From: Kitasatospora humi
GTDB taxonomy: Bacteria; Actinomycetota; Actinomycetes; Streptomycetales; Streptomycetaceae
DNA: 64,000 nucleotides
NCBI RefSeq assembly: GCF_020907985.1
Contig: NZ_JAJJPA010000002.1
Span: 124,001-188,000 of the forward strand
Direction of reading: 5' to 3'
The position numbers and the translations under genes are program-made. Shown here piece after piece: positions 50,409 through 59,215 of the stretch (position 1 is its first letter; every line of letters begins with the position of its first letter). A model generated the notes under the pieces. That model had not been told where the DNA came from and ran no database searches. It saw only the letters and a list, made by a program, of their open reading frames with translations.

Positions 50409-51482
50409 ATGCGTTCTCGCGTGTTGTACGGCGTGGCGGCCGCCGTCGCCCTGCTCGCCACGGGCTGCGCCGGCAGCGCCAAGTCCGGCGACGCGGCGTC
50501 GACCGCGGGGGCGAACGCCCCCTCCGCGGCGGTCTACCCGGTCAAGGTGACGGACTGCGCGGGGGCGGAGACCACGTTCACCTCCGCCCCGAAGAAGATC
50601 GTCACGAGCAACGCCTCCAGCCTGGAGATGCTGCTGTGGCTCGGTGCGGGGGACCGGGTGATCGGCACCGGGTTCCCGCCCGGCGCGGGCGCCATGCCGG
50701 CCCGGTTCGCCGACCAGGCCGCCAAGGTGCCGGTCCTGGGGCAGACGGTGATCCCCAAGGAGAAACTGCTCGGCTCCGGCGCGGACCTGTACGTCGACAC
50801 CTTCGCCTCGATGGGGTCGATGGGCGGCGGCATGGGTGCGGCGCCCACCGAGCAGGAGTTCGCTGCTGCCGGCATCAAGCACGTCTATCTGCACTCCACG
50901 GCCTGCGCCACGACGCTCAAGGGACCGCAGCAGGACCTGTCCCAGGTCGAGGCCGACATCAGGAGCCTGGGTGCGATCACCGGCACCTCCGCCACCGCCG
51001 ACCAGCTGGTCGCGGGGATGGAGAAGAAGGTCGGCATGGTCAGCGATGCACTCAAGGCCACTCCCGCAGGCCAACTGCCCTCGTACTTCTTCTTCGACTA
51101 CGACGCCGGGACGAAGCAGCCGATGGCCGAGTGCGACAAGCAGGTCGCCAATGCGGTGATCACCCTCGCCGGCGCCCGGAACATCTTCGGCGACTGCGAC
51201 GGGGACTTCAAGGCGGTCTCCTGGGAGGACGTGGTCGCCAAGAATCCGGACTGGATCCAGCTCGGTGTGCGCAACCAGGGCAGCGACGCGGCGAACCAGA
51301 AGGCGTTCGACGCGGCCGAGCAGTTCCTGCGGACGTTCCCGGCGACCAAGGGCCTCAAGGCCGTGCAGGAAGGCCACTTCGTGCGGATCGGCTCGGAGGT
51401 GACGACCATCGCGGGTGTCCGCGACGCCGACACCGTCCAGCAGATCGCGCACATCATCCACCCCGACCTGGTGAAGTCGTGA
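50409..51482 (+). CDS. Metal-chelate ABC substrate-binding lipoprotein with Met-rich loop
   Basis: 357 aa. Lipobox ATGC (Cys20). The fold is the helical-backbone class III binding protein (FecB/BtuF type: SAPKKIVTSNASSLEMLLWL; WEDVVAKNPDWIQLGV; TKGLKAVQEGHFVRIG). Residues 134-145 (SMGSMGGGMGAA) form an unusual Met/Gly loop, and several extra Cys occur. The partner permease and ATPase genes overlap downstream. The ligand could be a siderophore, cobalamin or another metal complex; the neighbourhood favours the isonitrile product. Confidence 0.85.
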   Translation: MRSRVLYGVAAAVALLATGCAGSAKSGDAASTAGANAPSAAVYPVKVTDCAGAETTFTSAPKKIVTSNASSLEMLLWLGAGDRVIGTGFPPGAGAMPARFADQAAKVPVLGQTVIPKEKLLGSGADLYVDTFASMGSMGGGMGAAPTEQEFAAAGIKHVYLHSTACATTLKGPQQDLSQVEADIRSLGAITGTSATADQLVAGMEKKVGMVSDALKATPAGQLPSYFFFDYDAGTKQPMAECDKQVANAVITLAGARNIFGDCDGDFKAVSWEDVVAKNPDWIQLGVRNQGSDAANQKAFDAAEQFLRTFPATKGLKAVQEGHFVRIGSEVTTIAGVRDADTVQQIAHIIHPDLVKS

Positions 51483-52546
51483 CCCAGGAGGCCGCTGTCG
51501 CCCGTCAGCCCGTGCGCACCGTGCGCACCGTGCAGGCCGGCCTGGTCGCCGCAGCGCTGGCCGTCGCGCTGCTCGCCGCGCTCACCGTCGCCGTCTCGCT
51601 GGGCGCGGTCGACATCCCGGTCGGCGAGGTGTGGACGGTGCTCGGCCACCGGCTGGCCGGAGATGCGCCGCAGCCGGGCACCCGTGACCTGATCGTCTGG
51701 CAACTGCGCGCCCCACGTGCCCTGTTGGCGGCCGTGGTCGGTGCCGGGCTCGGCCTGGTCGGCACCGCCGTCCAAGCCCTGGTCCGCAACCCGCTGGCCG
51801 ACCCCTACCTGCTGGGCATCTCCTCGGGTGCCTCGCTGGGCGCGGTCGCGATGATCGTGCTCGGGGCGGGGGTGGGCTCGGCCCTCGGGTTCGGCGTCTC
51901 GGCGGCGGCATTCGCCGGGGCGCTCGCTTCCTTCGCCCTGGTCTGGGCACTCGCCCGGCGCGGCGGGGGGTTCGCGCCGATGCGCCTGGTGCTGGCGGGA
52001 GTCGGCATCGGGCAGTTCCTCTCCGGTTTCACCAGCTTCCTGGTGCTCCAGGTCGGCGACGACCAGCAGACCCGCGGCGTGCTGTTCTGGCTGATGGGCA
52101 GCCTCGGCGGCGCCACCTGGAGCCAACTTCCCATCCCCGTCGCAGCCGTGGCATTGGGACTGCTCGTGCTCCAGGCCCGCGCCCGCTCCCTCAACGCGTT
52201 GCTGATGGGTGACGAGACGGCGGCCGGCCTCGGTGTGGACGTCGCCCGGTTGCGGCGGGAGCTGTTCGCCGTCACCAGCCTGCTCACCGGGGTGCTGGTG
52301 GCCGTCTCGGGGGCGATCGGCTTCGTCGGCCTGCTCGTCCCGCACGTCTGCCGCCTGCTGGTCGGCGGCGACCACCGCCGACTGCTGCCGCTCTCCGCGC
52401 TGGCCGGGGCCGTGCTGCTGGTCGTGGTGGACACCATCGCACGTACCGCGCTGTCCACCCAGGAGGTGCCGATCGGCGTGGTCACGGCGCTGATCGGGGC
52501 ACCCGTCCTGCTCTACCTGCTGGATCGACGCCTGGAGCACCGTTGA
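51479..52546 (+). CDS. FecCD-type ABC permease
   Basis: 355 aa, GTG overlapping the previous stop. Ten-helix FecCD family: LRAPRALLAAVVGAGLGLVG, VQALVRNPLADPYLLGISSG, SGAIGFVGLLVPHVCRLLVG. It forms the channel for siderophore- or B12-like ligands. The stop overlaps the TTG start of the ATPase. Confidence 0.92.
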   Translation: MTQEAAVARQPVRTVRTVQAGLVAAALAVALLAALTVAVSLGAVDIPVGEVWTVLGHRLAGDAPQPGTRDLIVWQLRAPRALLAAVVGAGLGLVGTAVQALVRNPLADPYLLGISSGASLGAVAMIVLGAGVGSALGFGVSAAAFAGALASFALVWALARRGGGFAPMRLVLAGVGIGQFLSGFTSFLVLQVGDDQQTRGVLFWLMGSLGGATWSQLPIPVAAVALGLLVLQARARSLNALLMGDETAAGLGVDVARLRRELFAVTSLLTGVLVAVSGAIGFVGLLVPHVCRLLVGGDHRRLLPLSALAGAVLLVVVDTIARTALSTQEVPIGVVTALIGAPVLLYLLDRRLEHR

Positions 52547-53334
52547 GAATCTCCGTCGAGGACCTGACCGTCACCCTGTCCGGGCGCGACGTGCTCTCCG
52601 GTGTCCAACTACTGGCCGCAGACGGCGAGATCGCCGGACTGGTCGGCCCCAACGGCAGCGGCAAGTCGACCCTGCTGCGCACCGTCTACCGGCACCTGAG
52701 GCCGTCGGCGGGCCGGGTGCTGCTGGCCGACCGGGATGTGCGGTCGATGACGCCGATCGAGGCGGCCCGGCACATCGCCGCGCTGCCCCAGGAACGCGGC
52801 GGTGACTTCGAGTTCACCGTCCGGGAGATCGTCGCGATGGGGCGCGCGCCCTATCAGCGGGCCTTCGCGGGGGAGGGTGCCACCGATCGCGAGGTCGTGA
52901 CCGCGGCCCTGGAGCAGGTGGGGCTCGGCGGGCACGAGGGGAGGAGCTTCGCCGCACTCTCCGGTGGTGAGCGTCAACGCGTGCTGCTGGCACGGGCGTT
53001 CGCCCAGCAGCCGGACGTCCTGGTACTGGACGAGCCGACCAACCACCTCGACGTGCGCCACCAGGTCGAACTACTCGCCCTGTTGCGGGCCCAGCGCCGC
53101 ACGACGCTGATCTCGCTGCACGACCTGAACGCCGCGGCCTCGCTCTGCGACCGGCTGCACGTGCTGCACGAGGGCACGGTGGTGGCCTCCGGCCCACCGC
53201 GCGAGGTGCTCACCCCAGTACTGCTGGCTAAGGTGTTCGGCGTGCGGGCGGCCGTGGTGGAACACCCGCTCACCGGTGACCCGCTGATCGCCTTCGACCA
53301 TCGCGCCGCTGTCGCGGAAGGCGCGCGGGCGTAG
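52543..53334 (+). CDS. FepC/BtuD-type ABC ATPase
   Basis: 263 aa, TTG start overlapping the permease stop. Walker A GLVGPNGSGKSTLLRTVYRH, signature ALSGGERQRVLLARAFAQ, Walker B VLVLDEPTNHLDV, switch His LISLHDLN. Completes the importer; the operon runs toward the convergent PvcA gene. Confidence 0.92.
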   Translation: MRISVEDLTVTLSGRDVLSGVQLLAADGEIAGLVGPNGSGKSTLLRTVYRHLRPSAGRVLLADRDVRSMTPIEAARHIAALPQERGGDFEFTVREIVAMGRAPYQRAFAGEGATDREVVTAALEQVGLGGHEGRSFAALSGGERQRVLLARAFAQQPDVLVLDEPTNHLDVRHQVELLALLRAQRRTTLISLHDLNAAASLCDRLHVLHEGTVVASGPPREVLTPVLLAKVFGVRAAVVEHPLTGDPLIAFDHRAAVAEGARA

Positions 53335-53394
53335 CTCGCCGAGCCGCCCCGAAGCCCGGTGCCCGCCTGCTGGTGGACACCGGGCCGGCGGCCT

Positions 53395-54339
53395 CTACGC
53401 GGTCTCGAAGTGGCTGGGCCGGCCGTCGCGCAGGACGAGTCGGCCCAGCCGCTCGGCATCGCTGCGGCGCATCAACTGCCAGCTGCCGTCAGGTCGGTGG
53501 ACGACCGCGGAATGCCATGGTGTGGTCCAGGCGTCCTCGGCGTCGAGCAGGCGGATACCGAACTTGGCAGCGCCGCGTCGCTGGGGATGGATGGACAGCC
53601 GCACCGAGCGGGGGTGATGCTCGGCGATGAGTTCGCTCCAGGCACGGCTGCGCTGGATGACGCCGTAGGCGCGCTGCCTGCAGTCGCGTTGCAGGGCCGA
53701 CCTGGTGCCCTCGAAGCCGACGGTGTCCTCGGTGAGGAAGCGGGTGATGCCCCGGTAGAGGGCCAGTGTGGCGTCATCCGACTTCATCTCGGCACGCACA
53801 TCCTCGACGGTTGGTGCGAACCGTGCGTGGACGTGGGCGCGCTTCGCGTCGTACGGGAGGTCGCCGAGGACGTCGCGCAGGTCGAACACCGAGAGGTGGT
53901 GCAGGCGTTCGCGCCGGATCATGGCGGCCAGCCCGTCGGAGTAGGCGTCGATGTGGTGGTCGGGGACGTGGATCAGGTCGCCGAAGATGTGTCCGTCGGA
54001 GCAGATCACCATCCTCGCGCCGGGCGCGTACACCTCGCGTACGGCCGCGCAGAGGTCGTTGAGGAAGGTGAGGGAGAGGCGTTCGCCCTCGTCGGGGAGG
54101 TGTCCGAGGACCTTGGCGGGGCTGGGTGACTTGCAGGGGAAGCCGGGCAAGGCGAAGACGATCGGATCGCCGACGGCGACGAAGTCGGCGACCTGGCCCA
54201 GCTGTTCGGGGAAGGCTTCGACGGGTGCCGGGACGTCGGGGTCGGCGGCGCGGCGGTGCGGCAGGAGCAGGTTCAGGATGGCGGCGCAGGTGCGGGCGAC
54301 GGACGGCGCGTGCGGCGTTCTGGTGCCGACGGGCGGCAT
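53395..54339 (-). CDS. PvcA/Dit1-family isocyanide synthase
   Basis: 314 aa from the ATG at 54339, with GGAGG five bases before it (a GTG at 54351 is less likely). Family motifs: VFALPGFPCKSPSPAKVLG (residues 61-79), then LPDEGERLSL, YAPGARMVICSDGHIFGDL (104-122) and DHHIDAYSDGL. PvcA/IsnA/XcnA enzymes turn the amino group of Tyr or Trp into an isonitrile using ribulose-5-phosphate. Fungal and yeast relatives make xanthocillin and dityrosine precursors. Last gene of a minus-strand operon with P450, AsnB and MFS genes. No PvcB-type dioxygenase is present. Confidence 0.88.
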   Translation of the reverse strand: MPPVGTRTPHAPSVARTCAAILNLLLPHRRAADPDVPAPVEAFPEQLGQVADFVAVGDPIVFALPGFPCKSPSPAKVLGHLPDEGERLSLTFLNDLCAAVREVYAPGARMVICSDGHIFGDLIHVPDHHIDAYSDGLAAMIRRERLHHLSVFDLRDVLGDLPYDAKRAHVHARFAPTVEDVRAEMKSDDATLALYRGITRFLTEDTVGFEGTRSALQRDCRQRAYGVIQRSRAWSELIAEHHPRSVRLSIHPQRRGAAKFGIRLLDAEDAWTTPWHSAVVHRPDGSWQLMRRSDAERLGRLVLRDGRPSHFETA

Positions 54340-54413
54340 GCGGTCCTCCACGAGGGCATGACGGTACGGCGCCCCGGCGATGTGGCGGTGCCGGGGCGTG
54401 GGAAGAGAAGGGT

Positions 54414-55787
54414 TCAGCGGCTCAGCGACTCAGCTGCGCGAGAGGGTCGGATGCGCTTGTCGTAGGCGACGGGCAGCTGGTTGACACCGCGGGCCAGGAC
54501 GGCCGGGATCCAGACGAGTTCGCTCAGCTCACCGGCGGGCCGAAGACCGGGCAAGCGGGTCAGCAATGTCCCGATGGCGATCTGCAGTTCGGCGCGCGCC
54601 AGGGCCGCGCCGGGACAGAAGTGGATGCCGTGGCCGAAGGCGAGGTGGGAGTTCGGGGTGCGCTCCAGGTCGAGGGTGTCGGCGTCGGGGAACTGCTCGG
54701 GGTCGCGGTTGGCCGCGCACAGCGAGACGATCACTGAGTCGCCGGCCGGGACGCGGGTGCCGTGCAGTTCGCTGTCCTCGGCGAAGAACCGCCAGGTGGT
54801 GAGCTCGAACGCGCTGTCGTAGCGCAGCAGTTCCTCGATCGCTCGGGGCAGCAGCGCGGGCTCGTGGCGCAGCCGGGCGAGCTGGTCGGGGTGGCGGAGC
54901 AGGGTGATCAGCATGGTGGTGATCTGGTTGGTGACCGGTTCCTGGCCGGCGACCAGCAGCTGGAAGATCATGGAGTCCAGCTCCTCCTTGCTCAACTCCC
55001 CCCGCTCCTGGGCGATGACCAGGCGGCTGAGCAGGTCGTCGGACCAGTGCTCGCGCTTGTGGGCGACGACGTCGGCGATGTAGCTCTGCAGCCCGCGCAG
55101 CCGGCCCTCGTACAGGGGGCGGCCGGGGTCCTGCGGGCCGACGGGCTGGACGACCTTGCCCCAGTCCCGGTCGAAGCGCACCGCCAGCTCGGGCGGCAGG
55201 CCGATGACTTCGGCGAGGACCTTGAAGGGGTAGTGCGCGGCGAAGCCCTGGACGAGATCGGCGCCGCCCTCGTCGGGGAGCGCGTCGACCAGGGCGTCCG
55301 CCAGCTGCTGGAACCGTGCGCGCAACTCCTCGATGCGGCGCGGGGCGAAGGCGTCCAGGATCAGACGGCGCATGTCGGTGTGCTTGGGCGGATCCTGGTG
55401 CAGCAGATGGACCTGGAGCTGGGAGTGCTGGGGCTCGGGCATGATCGAAGCCAGGCTGCGCCAGTAGTCGTTGCCCAGGGAGTGGTTCTTGCCCAAGCGC
55501 GGATCGTTCAGCGTGTGGTGGGCGGCCTCGTAGCCGGTGACCAGCCAGGCGACGATGCCGCTGGGGAAGCGGACCCGGTGCACGGGACCGGACTCGCGCA
55601 TCGCGCGGTAGAGGTCGTAGGGGTCGCTCTTGTACGCGGGGCCGAGGAGCGGAACCGGCTCGCCTGCGCCTGCGCCTGTGCCTGCGCCTGCGCCTGCGCC
55701 TGCGCCTGTGCCTGCGCCTGCGCCGGCGGCGGCGCCGGTGAAGGGGCAGCGGGGCGAGGCGGTCGGGTCCTGTTCGGACTGGGTCAT
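54414..55787 (-). CDS. Cytochrome P450 with atypical I-helix and Gly-Ala N-terminus
   Basis: 457 aa. Haem motif FGHGIHFCPGAALARAE (Cys391), ExxR helix (EELLR) and bacterial class I sequence style. The I-helix reads LLVAGQEPVTNQ, so the oxygen-activating acid-Thr pair (usually AGxE/D-T-T) has Pro in the Thr position. Residues 18-44 are a Gly-Ala run from a 6-bp repeat. It lies 74 bp before pvcA on the same strand. By analogy with Dit2 and xanthocillin P450s it may couple or decarboxylate the isocyanide amino acid. Confidence 0.88.
   Translation of the reverse strand: MTQSEQDPTASPRCPFTGAAAGAGAGTGAGAGAGAGTGAGAGEPVPLLGPAYKSDPYDLYRAMRESGPVHRVRFPSGIVAWLVTGYEAAHHTLNDPRLGKNHSLGNDYWRSLASIMPEPQHSQLQVHLLHQDPPKHTDMRRLILDAFAPRRIEELRARFQQLADALVDALPDEGGADLVQGFAAHYPFKVLAEVIGLPPELAVRFDRDWGKVVQPVGPQDPGRPLYEGRLRGLQSYIADVVAHKREHWSDDLLSRLVIAQERGELSKEELDSMIFQLLVAGQEPVTNQITTMLITLLRHPDQLARLRHEPALLPRAIEELLRYDSAFELTTWRFFAEDSELHGTRVPAGDSVIVSLCAANRDPEQFPDADTLDLERTPNSHLAFGHGIHFCPGAALARAELQIAIGTLLTRLPGLRPAGELSELVWIPAVLARGVNQLPVAYDKRIRPSRAAESLSR
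55661..55724. repeat. Hexanucleotide tandem repeat CGCCTG inside the P450 gene
   Basis: About eleven tandem copies of CGCCTG, two with a T variant. Being six bases long, gain or loss of units keeps the frame and changes only the length of the Gly-Ala run. Confidence 0.85.
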
Positions 55788-55810
55788 GACGGGGTTCCTT
55801 CGACGGGGGT

Positions 55811-57631
55811 TCAGAGGGTGATGGCGGGGCGGTGGTGGTCGAGCCACAGAGCGAGGTCCACCACCCGTTCCAGGCGCAGCCGTTGCCCCCAGGGCAGCTG
55901 GTCGGCGGGGGTGTCGAGGCTGGTCTTGATGACGTTCTCGTCGGCGATGTCGCGGACCTGCGGCACGTCGAGGGCCTCGCGCGCCAGTTGTTGCAGGCCG
56001 CGGTTGTAGTCGGGGTGGTGGGTGCTCGGGTAGTGGTTCTTGGGTCGCCACAGCACTGACTCGGGGGCGATCCCTTGCGCGGTGGCGCGCAGCAGGCTCT
56101 TCTCCCGACCGTCGTAGCTCTTCATCGCCCACGGGACGTTGAAGACGTACTCGACGAGACGGTGGTCGCAGTACGGCACCCGGACCTCCAGACCCTGGGC
56201 CATCGAGAGCCGGTCCTTGCGGTGCAGCAACTGGCGCAACCAGCGGGTGAGCGACAGGTGCTGCATCTCGCGTTGGCGGTGCTCGGCCGGATCCTCGCCG
56301 TCCAGGTGCGGGACGGCCGCGAGCGCGTCGCGGTAGGTGTCGGCGCGGAACTCGCCGATGCGCAGGGTGGTGGCGAGGTCGGGGTGCAGCGGCATCGCGG
56401 CCGCGTCACCGGTGACCAGCAGCCAGGGGAACGTCCGGGCGGCGAGCGCCTTGGGAACCCGGAACCAGGGGTAGCCGCCGAAGACCTCGTCGGCGGCCTC
56501 GCCGGACAGAGCCACCGTGGAGTGCGCGCGGATCTCACCGAAGAGCAGGTGGAGCGAGGTGTCCATGTCGCCGACACCGATGGGCGAGTCGCGGGCGACG
56601 ACCACCGCCCTGCGGTGCTCGGGGTCGAGAAGGGCGCGTGGATCGAGGACGACGGTGGAGTGGTCGGTGCCGATGAACGCGCCCGCCTCGGTGGCGAACG
56701 GGGTGTCGTGCCCGGTGCGCAGTACGTCGCCGGTGAACTTCTCGGCCTGATCGCTGTAGTCGACGGCGTAGGACCGCAGCCGGGCCTGTGGGCCCTCGAT
56801 GTGCCGCGACTCGTCTGCGGCCAGGGCGGTGATGACGGTGGAGTCGAGGCCGCCGGAGAGCAGGCTGCACAGCGGCACGTCCGCCTCCACCTGGGCGCGG
56901 GCGGCGCGGTTGACCAGGGAGCGGACGTGCTCGATGGTGCCGGCCTGGTCGTCGGTGTGCGGGCGTGCCTCCAGCTGCCAGTAGCGGTGTTCGGTGATGC
57001 CGGACCGGTCGAGGGCGAGCAGGCCGCCGGGCTGGACCTCGTGCACACCGGTCCACAGGGTCGGGCCGGTGTTGAACAGCAGGCTGTACGCCTCACGTAG
57101 CCCGGCCGCGTCCACCCGGGGGTGCACCTCGGGATGGGCGAACAGGGCCTTGGGTTCGGAGCCGAAGGCGAGGCCGCCGTCGACCTCCGCCCAGTAGAGC
57201 GGTTTGACGCCGAGCCGGTCGCGCACCAGCAGCAGGCGCTCGCGCCGCCCGTCCCAGATCGCGAAGGCGTACATGCCTTCCAACCGCTCGGCGACGCCGT
57301 CTCCCCACTCCCGGTAGCCGTGCAGGACCACCTCGGTGTCGCTGCGGGTGTGGAACTCGTACCCGAGGCGGCGCAGTTCGGCGCGCAGTTCATGGTGGTT
57401 GTAGACCTCGCCGCTGTAGCTGAGGACGACCTGCGCATGTGTCATGGGCTGGATGCCGCCGGCCAGGTCGATGACGGACAGGCGGCGATGGCCGAGCGCG
57501 GCGTGGGTGCCGAGCCAGACGCCGCCGGCGTCGGGGCCGCGGCGGGCCATGGTGGCGGTCATCGCCTCGATGACCGGGGCTTGCGTGCGGGCGTCGTGGT
57601 GGAACGACACCCAGCCGGTGATTCCGCACAT
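55811..57631 (-). CDS. asnB: Glutamine-dependent asparagine synthetase-like amidotransferase
   Basis: 606 aa. The mature N-terminus starts MCGITGWVSFHHDART, with Cys2 as the glutaminase nucleophile, followed by the class II GATase domain. The synthetase domain has SLLSGGLDSTVITALA (PP-loop) and GEAADEVFGGYPWF. It forms an amide from a carboxylate with ATP and Gln. It is the second gene of the isonitrile operon, 23 bp before the P450. In biosynthetic clusters AsnB-type enzymes often amidate the product; plain asparagine supply is the alternative. Confidence 0.9.
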   Translation of the reverse strand: MCGITGWVSFHHDARTQAPVIEAMTATMARRGPDAGGVWLGTHAALGHRRLSVIDLAGGIQPMTHAQVVLSYSGEVYNHHELRAELRRLGYEFHTRSDTEVVLHGYREWGDGVAERLEGMYAFAIWDGRRERLLLVRDRLGVKPLYWAEVDGGLAFGSEPKALFAHPEVHPRVDAAGLREAYSLLFNTGPTLWTGVHEVQPGGLLALDRSGITEHRYWQLEARPHTDDQAGTIEHVRSLVNRAARAQVEADVPLCSLLSGGLDSTVITALAADESRHIEGPQARLRSYAVDYSDQAEKFTGDVLRTGHDTPFATEAGAFIGTDHSTVVLDPRALLDPEHRRAVVVARDSPIGVGDMDTSLHLLFGEIRAHSTVALSGEAADEVFGGYPWFRVPKALAARTFPWLLVTGDAAAMPLHPDLATTLRIGEFRADTYRDALAAVPHLDGEDPAEHRQREMQHLSLTRWLRQLLHRKDRLSMAQGLEVRVPYCDHRLVEYVFNVPWAMKSYDGREKSLLRATAQGIAPESVLWRPKNHYPSTHHPDYNRGLQQLAREALDVPQVRDIADENVIKTSLDTPADQLPWGQRLRLERVVDLALWLDHHRPAITL

Positions 57632-57662
57632 GGGAGTGCTCTCTCGTTGGGGTGACGCGCGG

Positions 57663-59033
57663 TCAGGTGAGGGGCGCGAGGGCGGCGGAGCGCCGGCCGT
57701 GGCGGACGAGCAGCAGGGCCGCCAGGCAGGCGGCGGCTGCGGCGAGCCCGAGCCCGGCCCGTACGCCGCTGGTGTCGGAGCCGCCCAGGCCCCAGGCGGC
57801 GGTGGCCAGCGCCGGGCCGAGGGTGAAGCCGAGGCTGCGGGCGAGCTGGACGGCCGATCCGGCGGTGGCGGTCCGGGCCGGTGGCACGGCCGTCATCACC
57901 AGGGACTGGACCGGCCCCCCGTACAGGCCCATGCCAACCCCGGCCAGTGCGAGCCGCCAGGCGATGTCGGGCAGCGACCAGTGGGTGTCCAGCGGGATGA
58001 GCAGCAGCAGGCCGAGCGCGGTGACGGTGGCGCCGGTGGCGGCGAGCGGGCGGGCGCCGAAGCGGTCGGCGAGGCGTCCGCCGAGCGGCCCGGCCATGCC
58101 CATGCCGAGCGGGAAGCAGAGCGTGGTCAAGCCGGTGGCGGTGGCGCTCACCGCATCGTCCAGTTGCAGGTGCAGGGCGAGCACGTAGCGCATCGCGGCG
58201 AAGCCAGCGGCCAGCGCGAGGACGGCTGCGTGGACCCCGTAAGTGCCGGACTCCCGTAGCACCGAGGTGACGGGTCGTCCGCCGGGTCTTCTCAGCCACA
58301 GCGCGGTCAGCGGGACGGCCGGCACGGTGAGGAGCAGCCAGCCGGGGGAGTCGGGGGCGAGGGTCAGTGCCAGCAGGATCGCGGTGACGGCGCCGCCGAC
58401 CAGGGCGGCGTCACCGAGCGAGGCCCGGTCGGGCCGCCGGAGTCGGCCGCCGAGTGGCGAGTGGCGGTGGGCGATCAGCAGGGCGGCCAGGCAGACGGGC
58501 AGCTTGACGAGGAAGATCGCCCGCCAGCCGAGGTGGTCGAGCAGCAGCCCGCCGAGCGCCGGCCCGGTGACCGCGCCCAGCGGCCCGAGGGTGGCGGGCA
58601 CGCTCATCGCTCGTCCGCGCAGCTCGGGCCGCACCGACCGGGCGGCGAGCACCGGCATGAGGACGAACAGCACGGCACCGAAGGCGCCTTGAGCCAGCCG
58701 GGCGGCGATCAACCAGGCGGCCCAGGGGGAGAGGGCCGCTGCCGCACTGGACAGGGCGAAGCCGCTGACCGCGAGCAGCAGAGCCGACCGGGTGCCGACC
58801 TGGTCGAGCCACCGCCCGGCCGGCAATAGCAGCGCCACCACGGGGAGTTGGTAGCCGAGTACGGCCCACTGCGCGGTCTCGGCGGAGATGCCGAAGCCGC
58901 GGGAGAGGTCGGGGAGTGCCAGGTTGACGATGTTCATGTCGAGCATCGCCACGAAGGACAGCATCCCCGCGACCGCCACCAGACTCCAACGGTCCTTGTC
59001 GGCAGGCTGGTTGAGCTCGGTAGTGGAACTCAT
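57663..59033 (-). CDS. MFS exporter heading the isonitrile operon
   Basis: 456 aa, about 14 helices of the DHA2 type (FVAMLDMNIVNLALPDLSRG, motif A GRWLDQVGTRSALLL, motif C-like GAVTGPALGGLLLD). The ATG at 59033 follows GGGAGGTGTC. It lies 31 bp before asnB on the same strand. Probably exports the pathway product or confers self-resistance. A perfect palindrome lies upstream. Confidence 0.88.
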   Translation of the reverse strand: MSSTTELNQPADKDRWSLVAVAGMLSFVAMLDMNIVNLALPDLSRGFGISAETAQWAVLGYQLPVVALLLPAGRWLDQVGTRSALLLAVSGFALSSAAAALSPWAAWLIAARLAQGAFGAVLFVLMPVLAARSVRPELRGRAMSVPATLGPLGAVTGPALGGLLLDHLGWRAIFLVKLPVCLAALLIAHRHSPLGGRLRRPDRASLGDAALVGGAVTAILLALTLAPDSPGWLLLTVPAVPLTALWLRRPGGRPVTSVLRESGTYGVHAAVLALAAGFAAMRYVLALHLQLDDAVSATATGLTTLCFPLGMGMAGPLGGRLADRFGARPLAATGATVTALGLLLLIPLDTHWSLPDIAWRLALAGVGMGLYGGPVQSLVMTAVPPARTATAGSAVQLARSLGFTLGPALATAAWGLGGSDTSGVRAGLGLAAAAACLAALLLVRHGRRSAALAPLT

Positions 59034-59108
59034 GACGACACCTCCCGCGCCGGACGGCTGCGACATGGGGAGTGCTGGTCCTGCTGCGGCATGATCCGCC
59101 CCTCTGTC

Positions 59109-59140
59109 GTGACGACACCGTCGGGCGACGGTGTCGTCAC
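59109..59140. promoter_or_regulatory. Perfect 15-bp inverted repeat between the MFS operon and copA
   Basis: GTGACGACACCGTCG at 59109-59123 and CGACGGTGTCGTCAC at 59126-59140 are exact complements separated by GG. It is 76 bp upstream of the MFS start and 76 bp downstream of copA. It could be an operator of the isonitrile operon or a terminator for copA. No T-run follows on either strand. Confidence 0.65.
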
Positions 59141-59215
59141 AGCAGTCGGCCGCGAGCCACCGGAAGTTCCGAACGGATGGCTGATTTCTCGGACGGACTT
59201 TCGGGTGGCTCGGGC

